Assembly (NCBI RefSeq): GCF_004403305.1
Contig: NZ_SOHE01000036.1
Location: 36,902-100,901 of the forward strand
Source of the DNA: Cryobacterium frigoriphilum
Lineage (GTDB): Bacteria; Actinomycetota; Actinomycetes; Actinomycetales; Microbacteriaceae
Direction: 5' to 3'
DNA length: 64,000 nt
Below, piece after piece: positions 15,739-24,490 of this stretch. The notes under the pieces were generated by a model. That model made no database searches. It was not told where the DNA came from and saw only the letters and a program-made list of their open reading frames with translations. Both the position numbers and the translations under genes were made by a program. The first letter of the stretch is position 1, and the number at the start of each line of letters is the position of its first letter.

Positions 15739-16809
15739 ATCGGCGTCGGTGTCGGCGGGAGCGCTGGCACCGGTGTCGCCGGTGAGATCGCGAGCCTTCG
15801 ACAGGGCCGCGCTGGTTCCCGCCGCCCGCACCCGCTTGCGCAGGCTCTTGGGGCTCGCCGTGCGTTCGCCGAGGGCGCCGGGGGTCCAGGCCTCGAAGTC
15901 GGCGTCGGTGAAGTCGGTCTTCGACGGCCGACGCTTGAGCTCGGGCAGGATCGTGTCGGGAGCGAGGCGGCGGGCAGTGATGAGAAATCCGGTGTGGCCG
16001 ATCATGCGGTGGTCGGGGCGCACGGCGAGTCCCTCGACATGCCAGCCGCGAATCATGGTCTCGTTGGAATCGGGGTTCGTGTACAGCCCGGTGCCGCGGA
16101 TGGCCTCCGCCACACGGGAGAGCTGGGTCACGGTCGCGACGTAGCAGAGCACGACGCCGCCGGGCTTGAGGGCGTCGGAGACGACGTCGAGGCATTCCCA
16201 CGGCGCGAGCATGTCGAGCACGACACGGTCGACACTCTGGGCCGGGAGGGTGTCGGGCAGGGTCTCCGCGAGGTCGCCGAGGGTGATGGTCCAGTTCTCG
16301 GGGTCGGAGCCGAGGAACGTCGCGATGTTGTCGCGGGCGACGTCGGCGAATTCCTCGCGGCGTTCGAAGGAGGCGAGCCGCCCCGCGGGGCCGATGGCGC
16401 GCAGCAGCCACAGCGACAGCGCCCCCGACCCGACACCGGCCTCAACGACGGTGGCGCCCGGAAAGATGTCGGCCTGCGCCAGAATCTGGGCGGCATCCTT
16501 GGGGTAGATGATGGCCGCGCCGCGCGGCATCGACATGACAAAGTCGACGAGCAGCGGGCGCAACACGAGGTGTTCGACGCCCACGTTGTTGGTGACGACG
16601 CTACCGTCGGGCAGCCCGATGATGTCGTCGTGGGCGACAATGCCGCGGTGGGTGTGGAAGACCTTGCCCGGTTCGAGCGTGATGGTGTTCAGGCGCCCCT
16701 TGGGGCCGGTCAGCTGGGCCCGGTCGCCGGCCCGAAACGGTCCGCTGTTCTGAACGCCCTGATTGTACTGAACGCCCTGATTGTGCTGAACATCTGGAGT
16801 GAGACTCAT
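15736..16809 (-). CDS. trmI: tRNA (adenine-58-N1)-methyltransferase TrmI
   Basis: 357 residues. The SAM-binding motif EAGVGSGALSLWLLRAIG and the family motif LDMLAPWE are clear; the N-terminal beta domain contains GKVFHTHRGIVAHDDIIG. It forms a tetramer that methylates A58 of tRNA. ATG at 16807-16809 overlaps the HAD stop by four bases. An 18-bp tandem duplication at 16750-16785 repeats N-Q-G-V-Q near the N-terminus. M. tuberculosis Rv2118c is the homologue at the matching locus. Confidence 0.93.
   Translation of the reverse strand: MSLTPDVQHNQGVQYNQGVQNSGPFRAGDRAQLTGPKGRLNTITLEPGKVFHTHRGIVAHDDIIGLPDGSVVTNNVGVEHLVLRPLLVDFVMSMPRGAAIIYPKDAAQILAQADIFPGATVVEAGVGSGALSLWLLRAIGPAGRLASFERREEFADVARDNIATFLGSDPENWTITLGDLAETLPDTLPAQSVDRVVLDMLAPWECLDVVSDALKPGGVVLCYVATVTQLSRVAEAIRGTGLYTNPDSNETMIRGWHVEGLAVRPDHRMIGHTGFLITARRLAPDTILPELKRRPSKTDFTDADFEAWTPGALGERTASPKSLRKRVRAAGTSAALSKARDLTGDTGASAPADTDAD
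16750..16785. repeat. 18-bp in-frame tandem duplication in trmI
   Basis: CTGAACGCCCTGATTGTA and CTGAACGCCCTGATTGTG, with a partial third unit. It adds six residues at the poorly conserved N-terminus. Confidence 0.9.
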
Positions 16810-17537
16810 ACGGTAACGGTGTCCTCGGAGGTTGTGGGGGTGAGTGGGGTCTCGCGGCTGGCGAACAGGGCGAGGAGGTCGGCGACGCCGCGACCGGCCA
16901 GCGACGGCCAGCGCACGTAGTCGGCGCTCTCCGGCAGGTCTATCTGGTGCGGAACGGCGATCGTGAGGGCGCCAGAGGCGACGGCGGAGGCGACTCCGGG
17001 AACGGAATCCTCGATCGCGATGCATCGGGCCGGGTCGACGCCGAGCGTGCGCGCGGCGGTCAGATAGGCCTCGGGGTGCGGTTTGCTCTCGGTGACCATG
17101 TCGCCGGCGACAATGGTGTCGAAGGCGGCCAGGCCGGAAAAGTCGACCAGATCGGCGACCTGACGCGCCATCCGCTCCACCGACATGGTGACGAGGGCCG
17201 TGGGGATGCCGGCCGTTTTCAGCTCCTGCAGCAGCTCGCGGGCGCCCGGGCGCCAGGGGATGCCGCCCTCGGCGAGTTGCTCCTGCACCCGGCTGGTCAG
17301 CCAGGCCACGATGGCGTCGGCCGGCATCTCAACGCCGTGGGACTGCAGGATCGCGGCCGAGTTCCAGAGGCCGGAGCCGACAAGCTGCATGCAGTCGGCG
17401 TGGGTCCAGGTGCCGCCAAAAGAGCCGACGAGTTCGGTTTCGGCGCGCATCCAGTACGGTTCACTGTCGACGAGGGTCCCATCCATGTCCCAGAGTACGG
17501 CGGCGGGCAGGGCTGAATTTGCGGGGATCGGTGTCAC
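16806..17537 (-). CDS. HAD superfamily hydrolase (phosphoglycolate phosphatase-like)
   Basis: 243 residues. HAD motif I LWDMDGTLVDSEPYW, motif II ALVTMS, Lys in TESKPHPEAYL and motif IV AIEDSVPGVASAVASG. The cap domain lies between motifs I and II, so it is subfamily IA, likely a small-molecule phosphatase of unknown substrate. GTG start at 17535-17537 has no Shine-Dalgarno, but TACACT (17551 to 17546 on the minus strand) lies eight bases upstream, which suits a leaderless message. Confidence 0.85.
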   Translation of the reverse strand: MTPIPANSALPAAVLWDMDGTLVDSEPYWMRAETELVGSFGGTWTHADCMQLVGSGLWNSAAILQSHGVEMPADAIVAWLTSRVQEQLAEGGIPWRPGARELLQELKTAGIPTALVTMSVERMARQVADLVDFSGLAAFDTIVAGDMVTESKPHPEAYLTAARTLGVDPARCIAIEDSVPGVASAVASGALTIAVPHQIDLPESADYVRWPSLAGRGVADLLALFASRETPLTPTTSEDTVTV

Positions 17538-17545
17538 GGGGTTCA

Positions 17546-17551
17546 AGTGTA
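17546..17551 (-). promoter_or_regulatory. -10 box of a likely leaderless HAD-trmI transcript
   Basis: TACACT on the minus strand, eight bases before the GTG at 17537. On the plus strand TTGACT at 17569-17574 could be a -35 for the PAC2 gene, but no matching -10 is evident. Confidence 0.45.
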
Positions 17552-17628
17552 CGGGGCACCGCCTATTCTTGACTGATGGGTGTAGCGCGGCACGGAATGC
17601 GACACCGAAGAAACGAGGGTTAACGACG

Positions 17629-18618
17629 GTGACAGACGGCAACGGATTTCTGGGTGGACGACTGCTCGTGGTGGCCTTCGAGGGCTGGAACGATGCGGGC
17701 GAAGCGGCAACCGGTGCCGTGCGTACCCTGAAGGAGCTGCTCGATGTGACCCAGGTCGCCGAGGTCGACCCCGAGGTCTATTTCGATTACCAGTTCAACC
17801 GGCCGACCGTCTCGACCAATGAAGACGGCCAGCGCCGGCTGGAGTGGCCCGGAGCGATCATGTACGGGCCATCCGTTCCGACCGTGGCCGGCGCGCCGCT
17901 CGCGGAAGACGCCCAACTGCACGTCAGCGGCAGCAATGCCGGCAACATCTACCTGTTGCTGGGAACCGAACCCAGCCGCAGCTGGAAGAGCTTTGCCTCG
18001 GAAATACTGGACGCGGCCCTCGCTGCGGACGTGACCGGCATAGTCTTTCTCGGCGCGATGCTCGCCGACGTGCCCCACACCAGGCCCATTTCGATCTTCG
18101 TCTCGAGCGACAACCCCGCAGTCAGAAGCGAGCTGCAGATCGAGCGCAGCACCTACGAGGGCCCGGTGGGCATTCTGAGCGTGCTCTCCGACCTCGCCGA
18201 GCAGCTCGGCATTCCGACGGTCTCGATCTGGGCCTCCGTGCCGCACTACGTGCACAATGCACCGTCGCCCAAGGCGATGCTCGCCCTCATCGACAAGCTT
18301 GAGGAGATCATCGACGTCGTCATTCCCCGCGGCACCCTCGTGACCGAGGCAGCCGAGTGGCAGACCGGCATCGACGCCCTCGCGGCCGAAGACGACGATA
18401 TGGCGGCGTACATCAACCAGCTCGAACAGGCCCGCGACACGGTCGATTCGCCGGAGGCCAGCGGCGAAGCCATCGCCCACGAATTCGAGAAGTACCTGCG
18501 CAAACGCGGCGACGGCCGGGATGGCCGCGACGGACGCTCCGGCGGACCCGGCGGACCCGGCGGATCCGGCGGATCTGGTGGACCTGGGACAACTCCGGAC
18601 GGTCCCCGGCAGTCCTGA
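17629..18618 (+). CDS. PAC2 family protein (proteasome assembly chaperone-like fold)
   Basis: 329 residues. The PAC2 core runs from LLVVAFEGWNDAGEAATGAV to about residue 270, with the conserved FLGAMLADVPHTRP. The last 40 residues are a Gly-rich tail built from a 9-bp repeat and D-G-R repeats. GTG start at 17629 follows CGAGGG. In eukaryotes PAC2 assists 20S proteasome assembly; actinobacterial members are widespread and their job is not settled. It converges on mshC. Confidence 0.85.
   Translation: MTDGNGFLGGRLLVVAFEGWNDAGEAATGAVRTLKELLDVTQVAEVDPEVYFDYQFNRPTVSTNEDGQRRLEWPGAIMYGPSVPTVAGAPLAEDAQLHVSGSNAGNIYLLLGTEPSRSWKSFASEILDAALAADVTGIVFLGAMLADVPHTRPISIFVSSDNPAVRSELQIERSTYEGPVGILSVLSDLAEQLGIPTVSIWASVPHYVHNAPSPKAMLALIDKLEEIIDVVIPRGTLVTEAAEWQTGIDALAAEDDDMAAYINQLEQARDTVDSPEASGEAIAHEFEKYLRKRGDGRDGRDGRSGGPGGPGGSGGSGGPGTTPDGPRQS
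18541..18585. repeat. 9-bp tandem repeat coding the PAC2 Gly-rich tail
   Basis: Five units of GGCGGAYCC-type sequence give G-G-P/S repeats. All units keep the frame. Confidence 0.9.
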
Positions 18619-18662
18619 CCCTGCCAGCTGCCCGAGACACCCGAGACACCCGAGAGACGCCG

Positions 18663-19943
18663 CTACAGGTCGACGCCCAGAAGAGCATCGACCGCGCGTG
18701 CGAGCAGTGCCGGGTCGCTGACCCCGGTGAGCGCGGCCTTGTCGACGAGCGCCAGCGCGGTCGGGGTGTCCAGATCGTTGACGAGTGCGGTGCGCAGGGT
18801 TCCGATCACGTAGGAGCTGGTCGCGGTGCCGGGCACCGCATCCGCTCCGAACGCGGCGGTCCAGCGCGCCAGGCGGGCCGTACCGATTCCGAGGTGGGCG
18901 TCGGTCCAGGTCCAGTCGGTGCGGTAGTGCTGGGCGAGGAGCGCGAGCCGAATGGCGCGGGCATCCGCTCCCTGCTGCAACAACACCGACACGAGCACCA
19001 GGTTGCCGAGTGACTTGCTCATCTTCTCGCCCTGATAGGCGACCATGCCGGTGTGGCTGTAGACACCGGCAAGCGGATGTCCGGACAGGGCGGCCGCATG
19101 GCCCGCGCTCATGTCGTGGTGCGGAAAGATCAGGTCGGCTCCCCCGCCCTGCACGGTGAAGTCGGTGCCGAGTTCCTGCAGGGCGATCACCGAACACTCG
19201 ATGTGCCAGCCGGGGCGACCCGGCCCGACCTCGGACTCCCAGGCCGGTTCGCCGGCGCGCGCGGCACGCCACAGCATCGGGTCGAGCGGATCGCGCTTGC
19301 CGGGGCGGTCGGGGTCGCCGCCGCGCTCGGCGGACAGCAGCAGCATGTCCGCCCGGCTGAGGTTGCTTTCGTCACCGATCTGCCAGGCGGTCTGCCGTTC
19401 GGCGGCGGCAATGTCGAAGTACACGTCGGAGCCGCGAACGGGGTCGGTGCCGTCGACCGGGGTGACGCTGAGGGCGTCCGCGGTCGGCACGGAGTAGGCC
19501 ATGCCGGCGGCTACGAGCTGGCCGACCGCCGCGGCGACCTCGTCGATGACATCCGTCACGGCGACATAGTCGTTGGGCGGGATGATGCGCAGCGCGGCCA
19601 TGTCGGTGCGGAACAGTTCCACCTGGGATTCGGCCAGGTCACGCCAATCCACCCCGGTAGCGATGGCCCGCTCGAGCAGCGGATCGTCGACATCCGTCAC
19701 ATTCTGGGCGTAGTGCACCCGGTAGCCGGCATCACGCCAGACCCGCTGCAGGGTGTCGAAGGCGAGGTAGGTCGCGGCGTGGCCGATATGCGTGGCGTCG
19801 TACGGGGTGATGCCACAGACGTACAACCGGGCGACATCCGTCGGCTTCGCTTCGACGAGGCTGTCGCTCGCGGTGTCGTGAAGCCACGGCGCCGTCGAGG
19901 GGCCGGGAACGGACGGAATCTGGGGGTGTTGCCATGCACGCAT
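18663..19943 (-). CDS. mshC: L-cysteine:1D-myo-inositol 2-amino-2-deoxy-alpha-D-glucopyranoside ligase
   Basis: 426 residues related to cysteinyl-tRNA synthetase. YVCGITPYDATHIGHA holds the first zinc Cys and the HIGH motif; GWHIECSVIA and FPHHD hold further zinc ligands; KMSKS is present. It is shorter than CysS and lacks the anticodon domain, which identifies MshC, the ATP-dependent ligase of mycothiol synthesis. ATG at 19941-19943 has no Shine-Dalgarno; TAGGCT lies six bases upstream. Confidence 0.95.
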   Translation of the reverse strand: MRAWQHPQIPSVPGPSTAPWLHDTASDSLVEAKPTDVARLYVCGITPYDATHIGHAATYLAFDTLQRVWRDAGYRVHYAQNVTDVDDPLLERAIATGVDWRDLAESQVELFRTDMAALRIIPPNDYVAVTDVIDEVAAAVGQLVAAGMAYSVPTADALSVTPVDGTDPVRGSDVYFDIAAAERQTAWQIGDESNLSRADMLLLSAERGGDPDRPGKRDPLDPMLWRAARAGEPAWESEVGPGRPGWHIECSVIALQELGTDFTVQGGGADLIFPHHDMSAGHAAALSGHPLAGVYSHTGMVAYQGEKMSKSLGNLVLVSVLLQQGADARAIRLALLAQHYRTDWTWTDAHLGIGTARLARWTAAFGADAVPGTATSSYVIGTLRTALVNDLDTPTALALVDKAALTGVSDPALLARAVDALLGVDL

Positions 19944-19949
19944 GCATCC

Positions 19950-19955
19950 AGCCTA
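19950..19955 (-). promoter_or_regulatory. -10 box of a likely leaderless mshC transcript
   Basis: TAGGCT on the minus strand, six bases before the mshC ATG and directly after the uppP stop codon. It implies that mshC has its own promoter and is not only read from uppP. Confidence 0.5.
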
Positions 19956-19956
19956 A

Positions 19957-20811
19957 CTAGGCCGTGATGGTGCCGTTCGCCAGCAGCACGAGAAGAGTGC
20001 CGCCCAGAAGAATGCGGTAGATGACAAAGGGCAGAAAGCTGCGCTTGGAGATGTAGCTCATGAAGAAGGCGATCACCGCGAGGCCGACGAAGAAGGCGAT
20101 GACGGTCGCGATGAGGGTTTCGAGGGGGCCGAAGATCTCCGGGGTGCAATTACCGGCGGCGACCACGCAGGGCTCGGCGATGCTCTTGAAGATCTGGTAG
20201 AAGCCGCTGCCGAGTACCGCGGGAATCGCCAGCAGGAACGCATAGCGGGCGGCAGCGGCGCGCTCGTAGCCCAGGAACAGGCCCGCTGTGATGGTGCCGC
20301 CGGAACGGGACACCCCCGGCACGAGCGCGAGGGCCTGTGCGAAGCCGAAGATCACGCCGTGCCCGACGGTGAGGTCGGTCAGGGCACGACGCTTGGCTCC
20401 GACATAGTCGGCGACGCCGAGCAGCACGCCGAACACGATCAGCATGATCGCGGTGATCCACAGCGACCGCAGCACGGTCTCGATCTGGTCCTGAAACAGC
20501 AGGCCCAGCACGATGATCGGCAGGGAGCCGAGAATGATGAGCCAGCCCATGCGAGCGTCGGTGTCGGTGCGCGGCACCCGGCCAACGAGCGAACGGCACC
20601 ATCGCCCGATGATGCGCACGATATCCCGCCAGAAGAACAGCACCACGGCCAGCTCGGTGCCAATCTGGGTTATCGCGGTGAATCGCGCCCCCGGATCTTC
20701 GCCGGTTCCCAGGAACTGCCCGACGATGGTGATGTGCGCGCTCGAGGAGACCGGGAGAAATTCGGTCAGGCCCTGGACCAGGCCCAGAATGATCGCATTG
20801 ATGATGTCCAC
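19957..20811 (-). CDS. uppP: Undecaprenyl-diphosphatase UppP/BacA
   Basis: 284 residues with about eight hydrophobic segments. Signature motifs are [14 protein letters not shown] near residue 15 and [12 protein letters not shown] near residue 165. It dephosphorylates undecaprenyl diphosphate at the membrane, recycling the lipid carrier for peptidoglycan. GTG start at 20811. Thirteen bases separate its stop from the mshC start. Confidence 0.96.
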   Translation of the reverse strand: MDIINAIILGLVQGLTEFLPVSSSAHITIVGQFLGTGEDPGARFTAITQIGTELAVVLFFWRDIVRIIGRWCRSLVGRVPRTDTDARMGWLIILGSLPIIVLGLLFQDQIETVLRSLWITAIMLIVFGVLLGVADYVGAKRRALTDLTVGHGVIFGFAQALALVPGVSRSGGTITAGLFLGYERAAAARYAFLLAIPAVLGSGFYQIFKSIAEPCVVAAGNCTPEIFGPLETLIATVIAFFVGLAVIAFFMSYISKRSFLPFVIYRILLGGTLLVLLANGTITA

Positions 20812-20860
20812 GCGCGCTGCTTCCGCTTCGGTGTCGAACGAGTTGCCGGACGCTGATGCG

Positions 20861-22237
20861 CTAGTAGCTCGTGAGCAGGTCGGTCAGAACCTGCCTGCCA
20901 AAGACTAGTGCGTCGAGCGGAACTCTCTCGTCAACGCCGTGGAACATCGCCGGAAAGTCCAGATCGGCCGGCAGCCGCAGCGGAGCGAAGCCGTAACCCT
21001 TGATGCCGAGTTTGCTCAGCGCCTTGTTGTCGGTTCCGGCCGAGAGCAGGTAGGGCAGAACCGGCGCGCCCGGATCGTGGCGGCCGAGCGTGTCGACGAC
21101 CGCATCGATCAGCGGACCGCTGAACTCCGTTTCGAGTCCCACGTCGCGGTGCACGATGACAATCTCGATGTCGGGGCCGACCAACTCGGCGATTTCGGCC
21201 AGAACCTGGTCTTCTTCTCCGGGCAGAGAACGGATGTCGATGAGAGCTTCGGCCGTATCGGGAATCACGTTGTGCTTGTAGCCGGCCGTGAGCTTGGTCG
21301 GGTTCGTGGTCGTGCGCAGGCTCGCCTGGATGAACCCCGACGCGGTACCGGTCGCGAGGGCGAGCTCGTCGGGGCCGACCCGTTGCGGGTCGACTCCCAG
21401 AATGCGAGCCAGTTCGGCGAGGAGCTGCGTCGTCGTGTTGGTCAGGCGGATCGGCCATTCCCGACGCCCGACCGCGGCGACGGCCTCGGCGAGGCGCGTC
21501 ACGGCGTTGTCGTGAATGAGGCGGGAACCGTGGGCGGCGCTGCCGCGCGCGACGAGCTTGATCCAGATCAGTGCCTTCTCACCCGTCTGCAGCAGGTACG
21601 CTCGCTGGCCGCCGAGGGTGATGGAGTAACCGCCGACCTCGCTGATGGCCTCGGTGGCACCGGCGAAAAGTTCGGGCCGCGAGTCGACGAGGTAGTGCGA
21701 GCCGAAGACTCCCCCGGCCTCCTCGTCGGCGAAGAACGCGATGACCAGGTCCCGTTCCGGAGCCTGGCCGGCACCCACGATGTCGGTGAGCGACGCGAGG
21801 ATCATGGCGTCCATGTTTTTCATGTCGACGGCGCCGCGGCCCCACAGCAGGCCGTCCTTGATCACGCCCGCGAAGGGGTCGACCGTCCAGTTGGTCGGAT
21901 CGGCCGGTACGACGTCAAGGTGACCGTGCACCACGAGGGCCGGCTTGTCGGGGTTGCGGCCCGCTACCCGGGCGACGACACTCGTTCGGCCCGGTTCGGA
22001 GTCGTACAGTTCTGGACTGAGCCCCAGGCCGCGCAGCTTTTCGGCAACGTACTCGGCGGCATCCGTTTCACCGTTGCTGCGCCCCTCGCCGTAATTCGTG
22101 GTGTCGAATCGAATCAGGTCGCGGGCGATTCGCGCCGTCAGGTCGAGCTCAGTCGGGTTCGCATCCTCGGAAAGCGCGGAATCCTGCGGGACGGACGTGC
22201 CGGCGGAGCTGGTGTCGGTGGGAGTTGAAGGAGCCAT
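20861..22237 (-). CDS. M20 family metallopeptidase (DapE/ArgE-like)
   Basis: 458 residues. First metal ligand in [12 protein letters not shown], bridging Asp in [12 protein letters not shown], catalytic Glu in FADEEAGG, and a dimerisation domain from about 200 to 330. The N-terminal 30 residues are low complexity. The homologue in M. tuberculosis (Rv2141c, called dapE2) also lies near uppP; substrate unproven. ATG at 22235-22237 has no Shine-Dalgarno but TAGCGT six bases upstream. Confidence 0.9.
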   Translation of the reverse strand: MAPSTPTDTSSAGTSVPQDSALSEDANPTELDLTARIARDLIRFDTTNYGEGRSNGETDAAEYVAEKLRGLGLSPELYDSEPGRTSVVARVAGRNPDKPALVVHGHLDVVPADPTNWTVDPFAGVIKDGLLWGRGAVDMKNMDAMILASLTDIVGAGQAPERDLVIAFFADEEAGGVFGSHYLVDSRPELFAGATEAISEVGGYSITLGGQRAYLLQTGEKALIWIKLVARGSAAHGSRLIHDNAVTRLAEAVAAVGRREWPIRLTNTTTQLLAELARILGVDPQRVGPDELALATGTASGFIQASLRTTTNPTKLTAGYKHNVIPDTAEALIDIRSLPGEEDQVLAEIAELVGPDIEIVIVHRDVGLETEFSGPLIDAVVDTLGRHDPGAPVLPYLLSAGTDNKALSKLGIKGYGFAPLRLPADLDFPAMFHGVDERVPLDALVFGRQVLTDLLTSY

Positions 22238-22243
22238 AAGTTC

Positions 22244-22249
22244 ACGCTA
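22244..22249 (-). promoter_or_regulatory. -10 box of a likely leaderless M20 peptidase transcript
   Basis: TAGCGT on the minus strand with six bases to the ATG at 22237. Confidence 0.5.
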
Positions 22250-22296
22250 CCCGGCGCGCTTGGCCCGGTGTGTACAAAGCGGGGTTCTAAGCGTGC

Positions 22297-22302
22297 TAGA
22301 TT
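22297..22302 (+). promoter_or_regulatory. Candidate -10 box for tRNA-Leu
   Basis: TAGATT, about 40 bases before the mature tRNA. TACAAA 18 bases further upstream is a weak -35 candidate. Confidence 0.35.
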
Positions 22303-22342
22303 CTTCTACGGCAGCCAGAACAACGGCGGCCATCATCACCCG

Positions 22343-22427
22343 GTCCGGGTGGCGGAATTGGTAGACGCGCTGGCTTGAGGTGCCAGTGCCCGTTAAGGGC
22401 GTGTGGGTTCAAGTCCCATCTCGGACA
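22343..22427 (+). tRNA. tRNA-Leu, anticodon GAG
   Basis: Acceptor arms GTCCGGG (22343-22349) and CTCGGAC (22420-22426) pair with one G-U. The anticodon stem is CTGGC/GCCAG with loop TTGAGGT, giving anticodon GAG (reads CUC and CUU). A long variable arm (GCCCGTTAAGGGC) marks a class II tRNA, and the T arm contains GGTTCAAGTCC. The discriminator is A; CCA is not encoded. Confidence 0.97.
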
Positions 22428-22487
22428 CGGAGATTGCACCAGTAACTGGAGCAGTTAACGAGAACTGGTTGAGACAGTTCACAAGAT

Positions 22488-22516
22488 AAGGCCGAATCGA
22501 AAGATTCGGCCTTTCT
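22488..22516 (+). terminator. Intrinsic terminator after tRNA-Leu
   Basis: AAGGCCGAATC (22488-22498), GAAA loop, GATTCGGCCTT (22503-22513), then TTCTT. Perfect 11-bp stem. Confidence 0.9.
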
Positions 22517-22590
22517 TGGTTTAACGCTCACCCTGCTGTGATCACCAATCACGAGGGGTGCACTCACACGACGTTGATGTGGGCGCGGGC

Positions 22591-22596
22591 TAGGCT
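22591..22596 (+). promoter_or_regulatory. -10 box of a likely leaderless alpha/beta hydrolase transcript
   Basis: TAGGCT with six bases to the ATG at 22603; no Shine-Dalgarno. It lies well after the tRNA terminator, so the gene should be transcribed separately. Confidence 0.5.
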
Positions 22597-22602
22597 CGGC
22601 CC

Positions 22603-23328
22603 ATGAATTCTGACACCCCGGCTGTTCCCATTCTGCTGGTGCACGGCATCCGTGCCTCCAGAACCATGTGGGCGCACCAGGAGCGGCAGCTGACCGCGGC
22701 CGGCCACCCAGTGCTCGCGATCGATCTTCCGGGCCACGGCGAGCGGATGGGCGAGGAGTTCACGGTGCGCGGCGCCCTCGCCGCCATCGACGCCGGGGTC
22801 AACGCCCTCGGCGGCCGGGTGCTGCTCGTTGGTCTGTCTCTCGGCGGCTATTACGCGATCGCCTATGCGGCAGAGCACCCCGATCGGGTCGCCGGGCTGG
22901 TTGCTGCCGGCTGTTCGGCGGTGCCGCGCGGCGTCTTACTCTACGGCTATCGGCTGCTGGCGCGGGGCATCCGTCGCCTGCCCGATCGTGGCCTGTGGCT
23001 GCACGAGACCATGGCACGCCGACTGTTGCCGCCTGACGGGGCGAGAGACGTGCTCGCCGGCGGCGCCGCGCTCGACGTGATGGACTCCGGCCTGCGCGCC
23101 ACGTCGACCCTGACCCCGCTGCGGAGCCTCGCCGCCTATCCGGGTCCGGTGTGGCTCGTGAATGGCGCCCTCGACCACTTTCGACTGAACGAACGACGCT
23201 TTCTGGCCGCCTGCCAGAACGGCCGAGTCGTGGTGGTCGCCGGGGCAACCCACCTGTCCAGCCTCGCTCAACCCGATCGTTTCACGGCCGTTGTCGCGGA
23301 GATAGCCGCGCAGCTGCCCACCGACTGA
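22603..23328 (+). CDS. Alpha/beta hydrolase
   Basis: 241 residues. Oxyanion region VHGIRASRTMW, nucleophile elbow VGLSLGGYYA (Ser near residue 85), acid in GALDHFRL and catalytic His in AGATHLSSL. All triad residues are present, so it should be an active esterase/lipase-like enzyme; the substrate cannot be read. ATG at 22603 follows a TAGGCT box. It lies between tRNA-Leu and rpsT. Confidence 0.85.
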   Translation: MNSDTPAVPILLVHGIRASRTMWAHQERQLTAAGHPVLAIDLPGHGERMGEEFTVRGALAAIDAGVNALGGRVLLVGLSLGGYYAIAYAAEHPDRVAGLVAAGCSAVPRGVLLYGYRLLARGIRRLPDRGLWLHETMARRLLPPDGARDVLAGGAALDVMDSGLRATSTLTPLRSLAAYPGPVWLVNGALDHFRLNERRFLAACQNGRVVVVAGATHLSSLAQPDRFTAVVAEIAAQLPTD

Positions 23329-23334
23329 CGATGA

Positions 23335-23364
23335 TTGTCGGTTCTGGGTGATTACTGGTATCGT
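23335..23364 (+). promoter_or_regulatory. Candidate rpsT promoter
   Basis: TTGTCG at 23335-23340 and TATCGT at 23359-23364 with an 18-base spacer. This gives a leader of about 120 bases before rpsT, which could host feedback control by S20; I see no defined structure in it. Confidence 0.4.
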
Positions 23365-23494
23365 TGGCCGTTGACTTGCGTGATGGGTCCCACCCCACAC
23401 GATTATCGCCGCAGGAGCGCCCTCTACCGCTCGCGGCTGTCCAAACAAATTGTTCGGTGCAAACCGTGCAGAACCCAACGAAAGCGTAAAAAAC

Positions 23495-23758
23495 GTGGCA
23501 AATATCAAGTCGCAGATCAAGCGAATTGGCACCAACAAGAAGGCTCAGGAGCGCAACAAGTCGGTCAAGAGCGAGTTCAAGTCCGCGATCCGCGTGACTC
23601 GTACCGCCATTGCCGCCGGCGACAAGGACAAGGCTGTCGCCAGCCTCGCCTTCGCTTCCAAGAAGCTCGACAAGGCTGTCAGCAAGGGTGTAATTCACCA
23701 GAACCAGGCAGCGAACAAGAAGTCGGCCATCGCGAAGGCCGTGTCCGCACTCGTCTAA
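23495..23758 (+). CDS. rpsT: 30S ribosomal protein S20
   Basis: 87 residues, Lys/Arg-rich, starting [18 protein letters not shown] and with [18 protein letters not shown] near the end, both typical for S20. GTG start at 23495. It binds 16S rRNA in the small subunit. A strong terminator follows at 23787. Confidence 0.97.
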   Translation: MANIKSQIKRIGTNKKAQERNKSVKSEFKSAIRVTRTAIAAGDKDKAVASLAFASKKLDKAVSKGVIHQNQAANKKSAIAKAVSALV

Positions 23759-23786
23759 TCGCGTCGCGCTCCACGCGCTCAAAACA

Positions 23787-23816
23787 GCCCCCGTCACCGC
23801 GACGGGGGCCTTTTTG
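23787..23816 (+). terminator. Intrinsic terminator of rpsT
   Basis: GCCCCCGTC (23787-23795), loop ACCGC, GACGGGGGC (23801-23809), then CTTTTTG. Confidence 0.92.
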
Positions 23817-23843
23817 TACCTTTTCGGGGCGCACGAACACGGG

Positions 23844-23871
23844 TTGCCCCGCGAGAGCCCCCCGCTATACT
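23844..23871 (+). promoter_or_regulatory. Promoter with strong -10 for a leaderless membrane-protein gene
   Basis: TTGCCC (23844-23849) and TATACT (23866-23871) are 16 bases apart. The GTG at 23878 begins six bases after the -10, so transcription should start at the start codon. Confidence 0.65.
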
Positions 23872-23877
23872 GACCGC

Positions 23878-24471
23878 GTGATGAGCCCCGAGGTGTCCGA
23901 AATCGCCCGAACCCAACCCCAGCGCAGCCCCGAACCCGCGGGCGAACGATCCGACGCAGCGGCAGCATCCGCTCGGTTCCTGACCGGACTGGCGGCCGCC
24001 GCTGCCACGGTCGTCGCCGCGGCCCTGCTCGCCGAGCCCGAGATCATTCCCGCGGCGCCCTGGACGATTGTCGGGATTGTCGCGCTCGTGCTGTTTCTCG
24101 TCAGCCTCGTGGGGTTCGCCGCTGCGGCCTGGGGGCCGACGAGTCGACGTCGGCGCCTGATGCGGGTCGGCGGTCTGAGCGGCGTCGCCGGGCTCGCTGT
24201 CGTCTGTGTCGCCCTCGCGATGCGCCTGTTCCTGCCGTTGCCGCTGCAGACGGTGCTGGTTCAATTCAGCGATCTGGCCGGCCGCGTGCAGATCGAGTAC
24301 TGCCCGACCCTCCCGCAGTCCTTCGCCGGCAGCGCGACGGCCGCCGAGCTGCAGGGCACCGCGGCCGTGGTTGCGGTGAAGGTGACCGGCGAGGTCTGCG
24401 GCAGCGAAGAATTTGCCGACGGCGTGTGGCTCTACCTGACCCGGTCGTCGATCACGCTCGGCGCCGAGTAG
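23878..24471 (+). CDS. Membrane protein of unknown function
   Basis: 197 residues: polar N-terminus, three hydrophobic segments (about 36-55, 59-84 and 97-116), then an extracytoplasmic-looking C-terminal domain of about 80 residues with two Cys (EYCPTLP and GEVCGSEE) that could form a disulfide. I do not recognise a family. The start is set by the TATACT box; GTG at 23878 or the adjacent ATG at 23881 are both possible. It converges on holA, with a small hairpin between the stops. Confidence 0.6.
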   Translation: MMSPEVSEIARTQPQRSPEPAGERSDAAAASARFLTGLAAAAATVVAAALLAEPEIIPAAPWTIVGIVALVLFLVSLVGFAAAAWGPTSRRRRLMRVGGLSGVAGLAVVCVALAMRLFLPLPLQTVLVQFSDLAGRVQIEYCPTLPQSFAGSATAAELQGTAAVVAVKVTGEVCGSEEFADGVWLYLTRSSITLGAE

Positions 24472-24476
24472 CGAGC

Positions 24477-24490
24477 CCCGCGAGAGCGGG
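24477..24490. terminator. Small bidirectional hairpin between convergent genes
   Basis: CCCGC, GAGA loop, GCGGG, directly before the holA stop. No T-run on either side; weak. Confidence 0.4.

Noticed and set aside
22343..22602. Integration site at tRNA-Leu
   Set aside because: No integrase and no repeat of the tRNA 3' end; the next genes are ordinary chromosomal genes.
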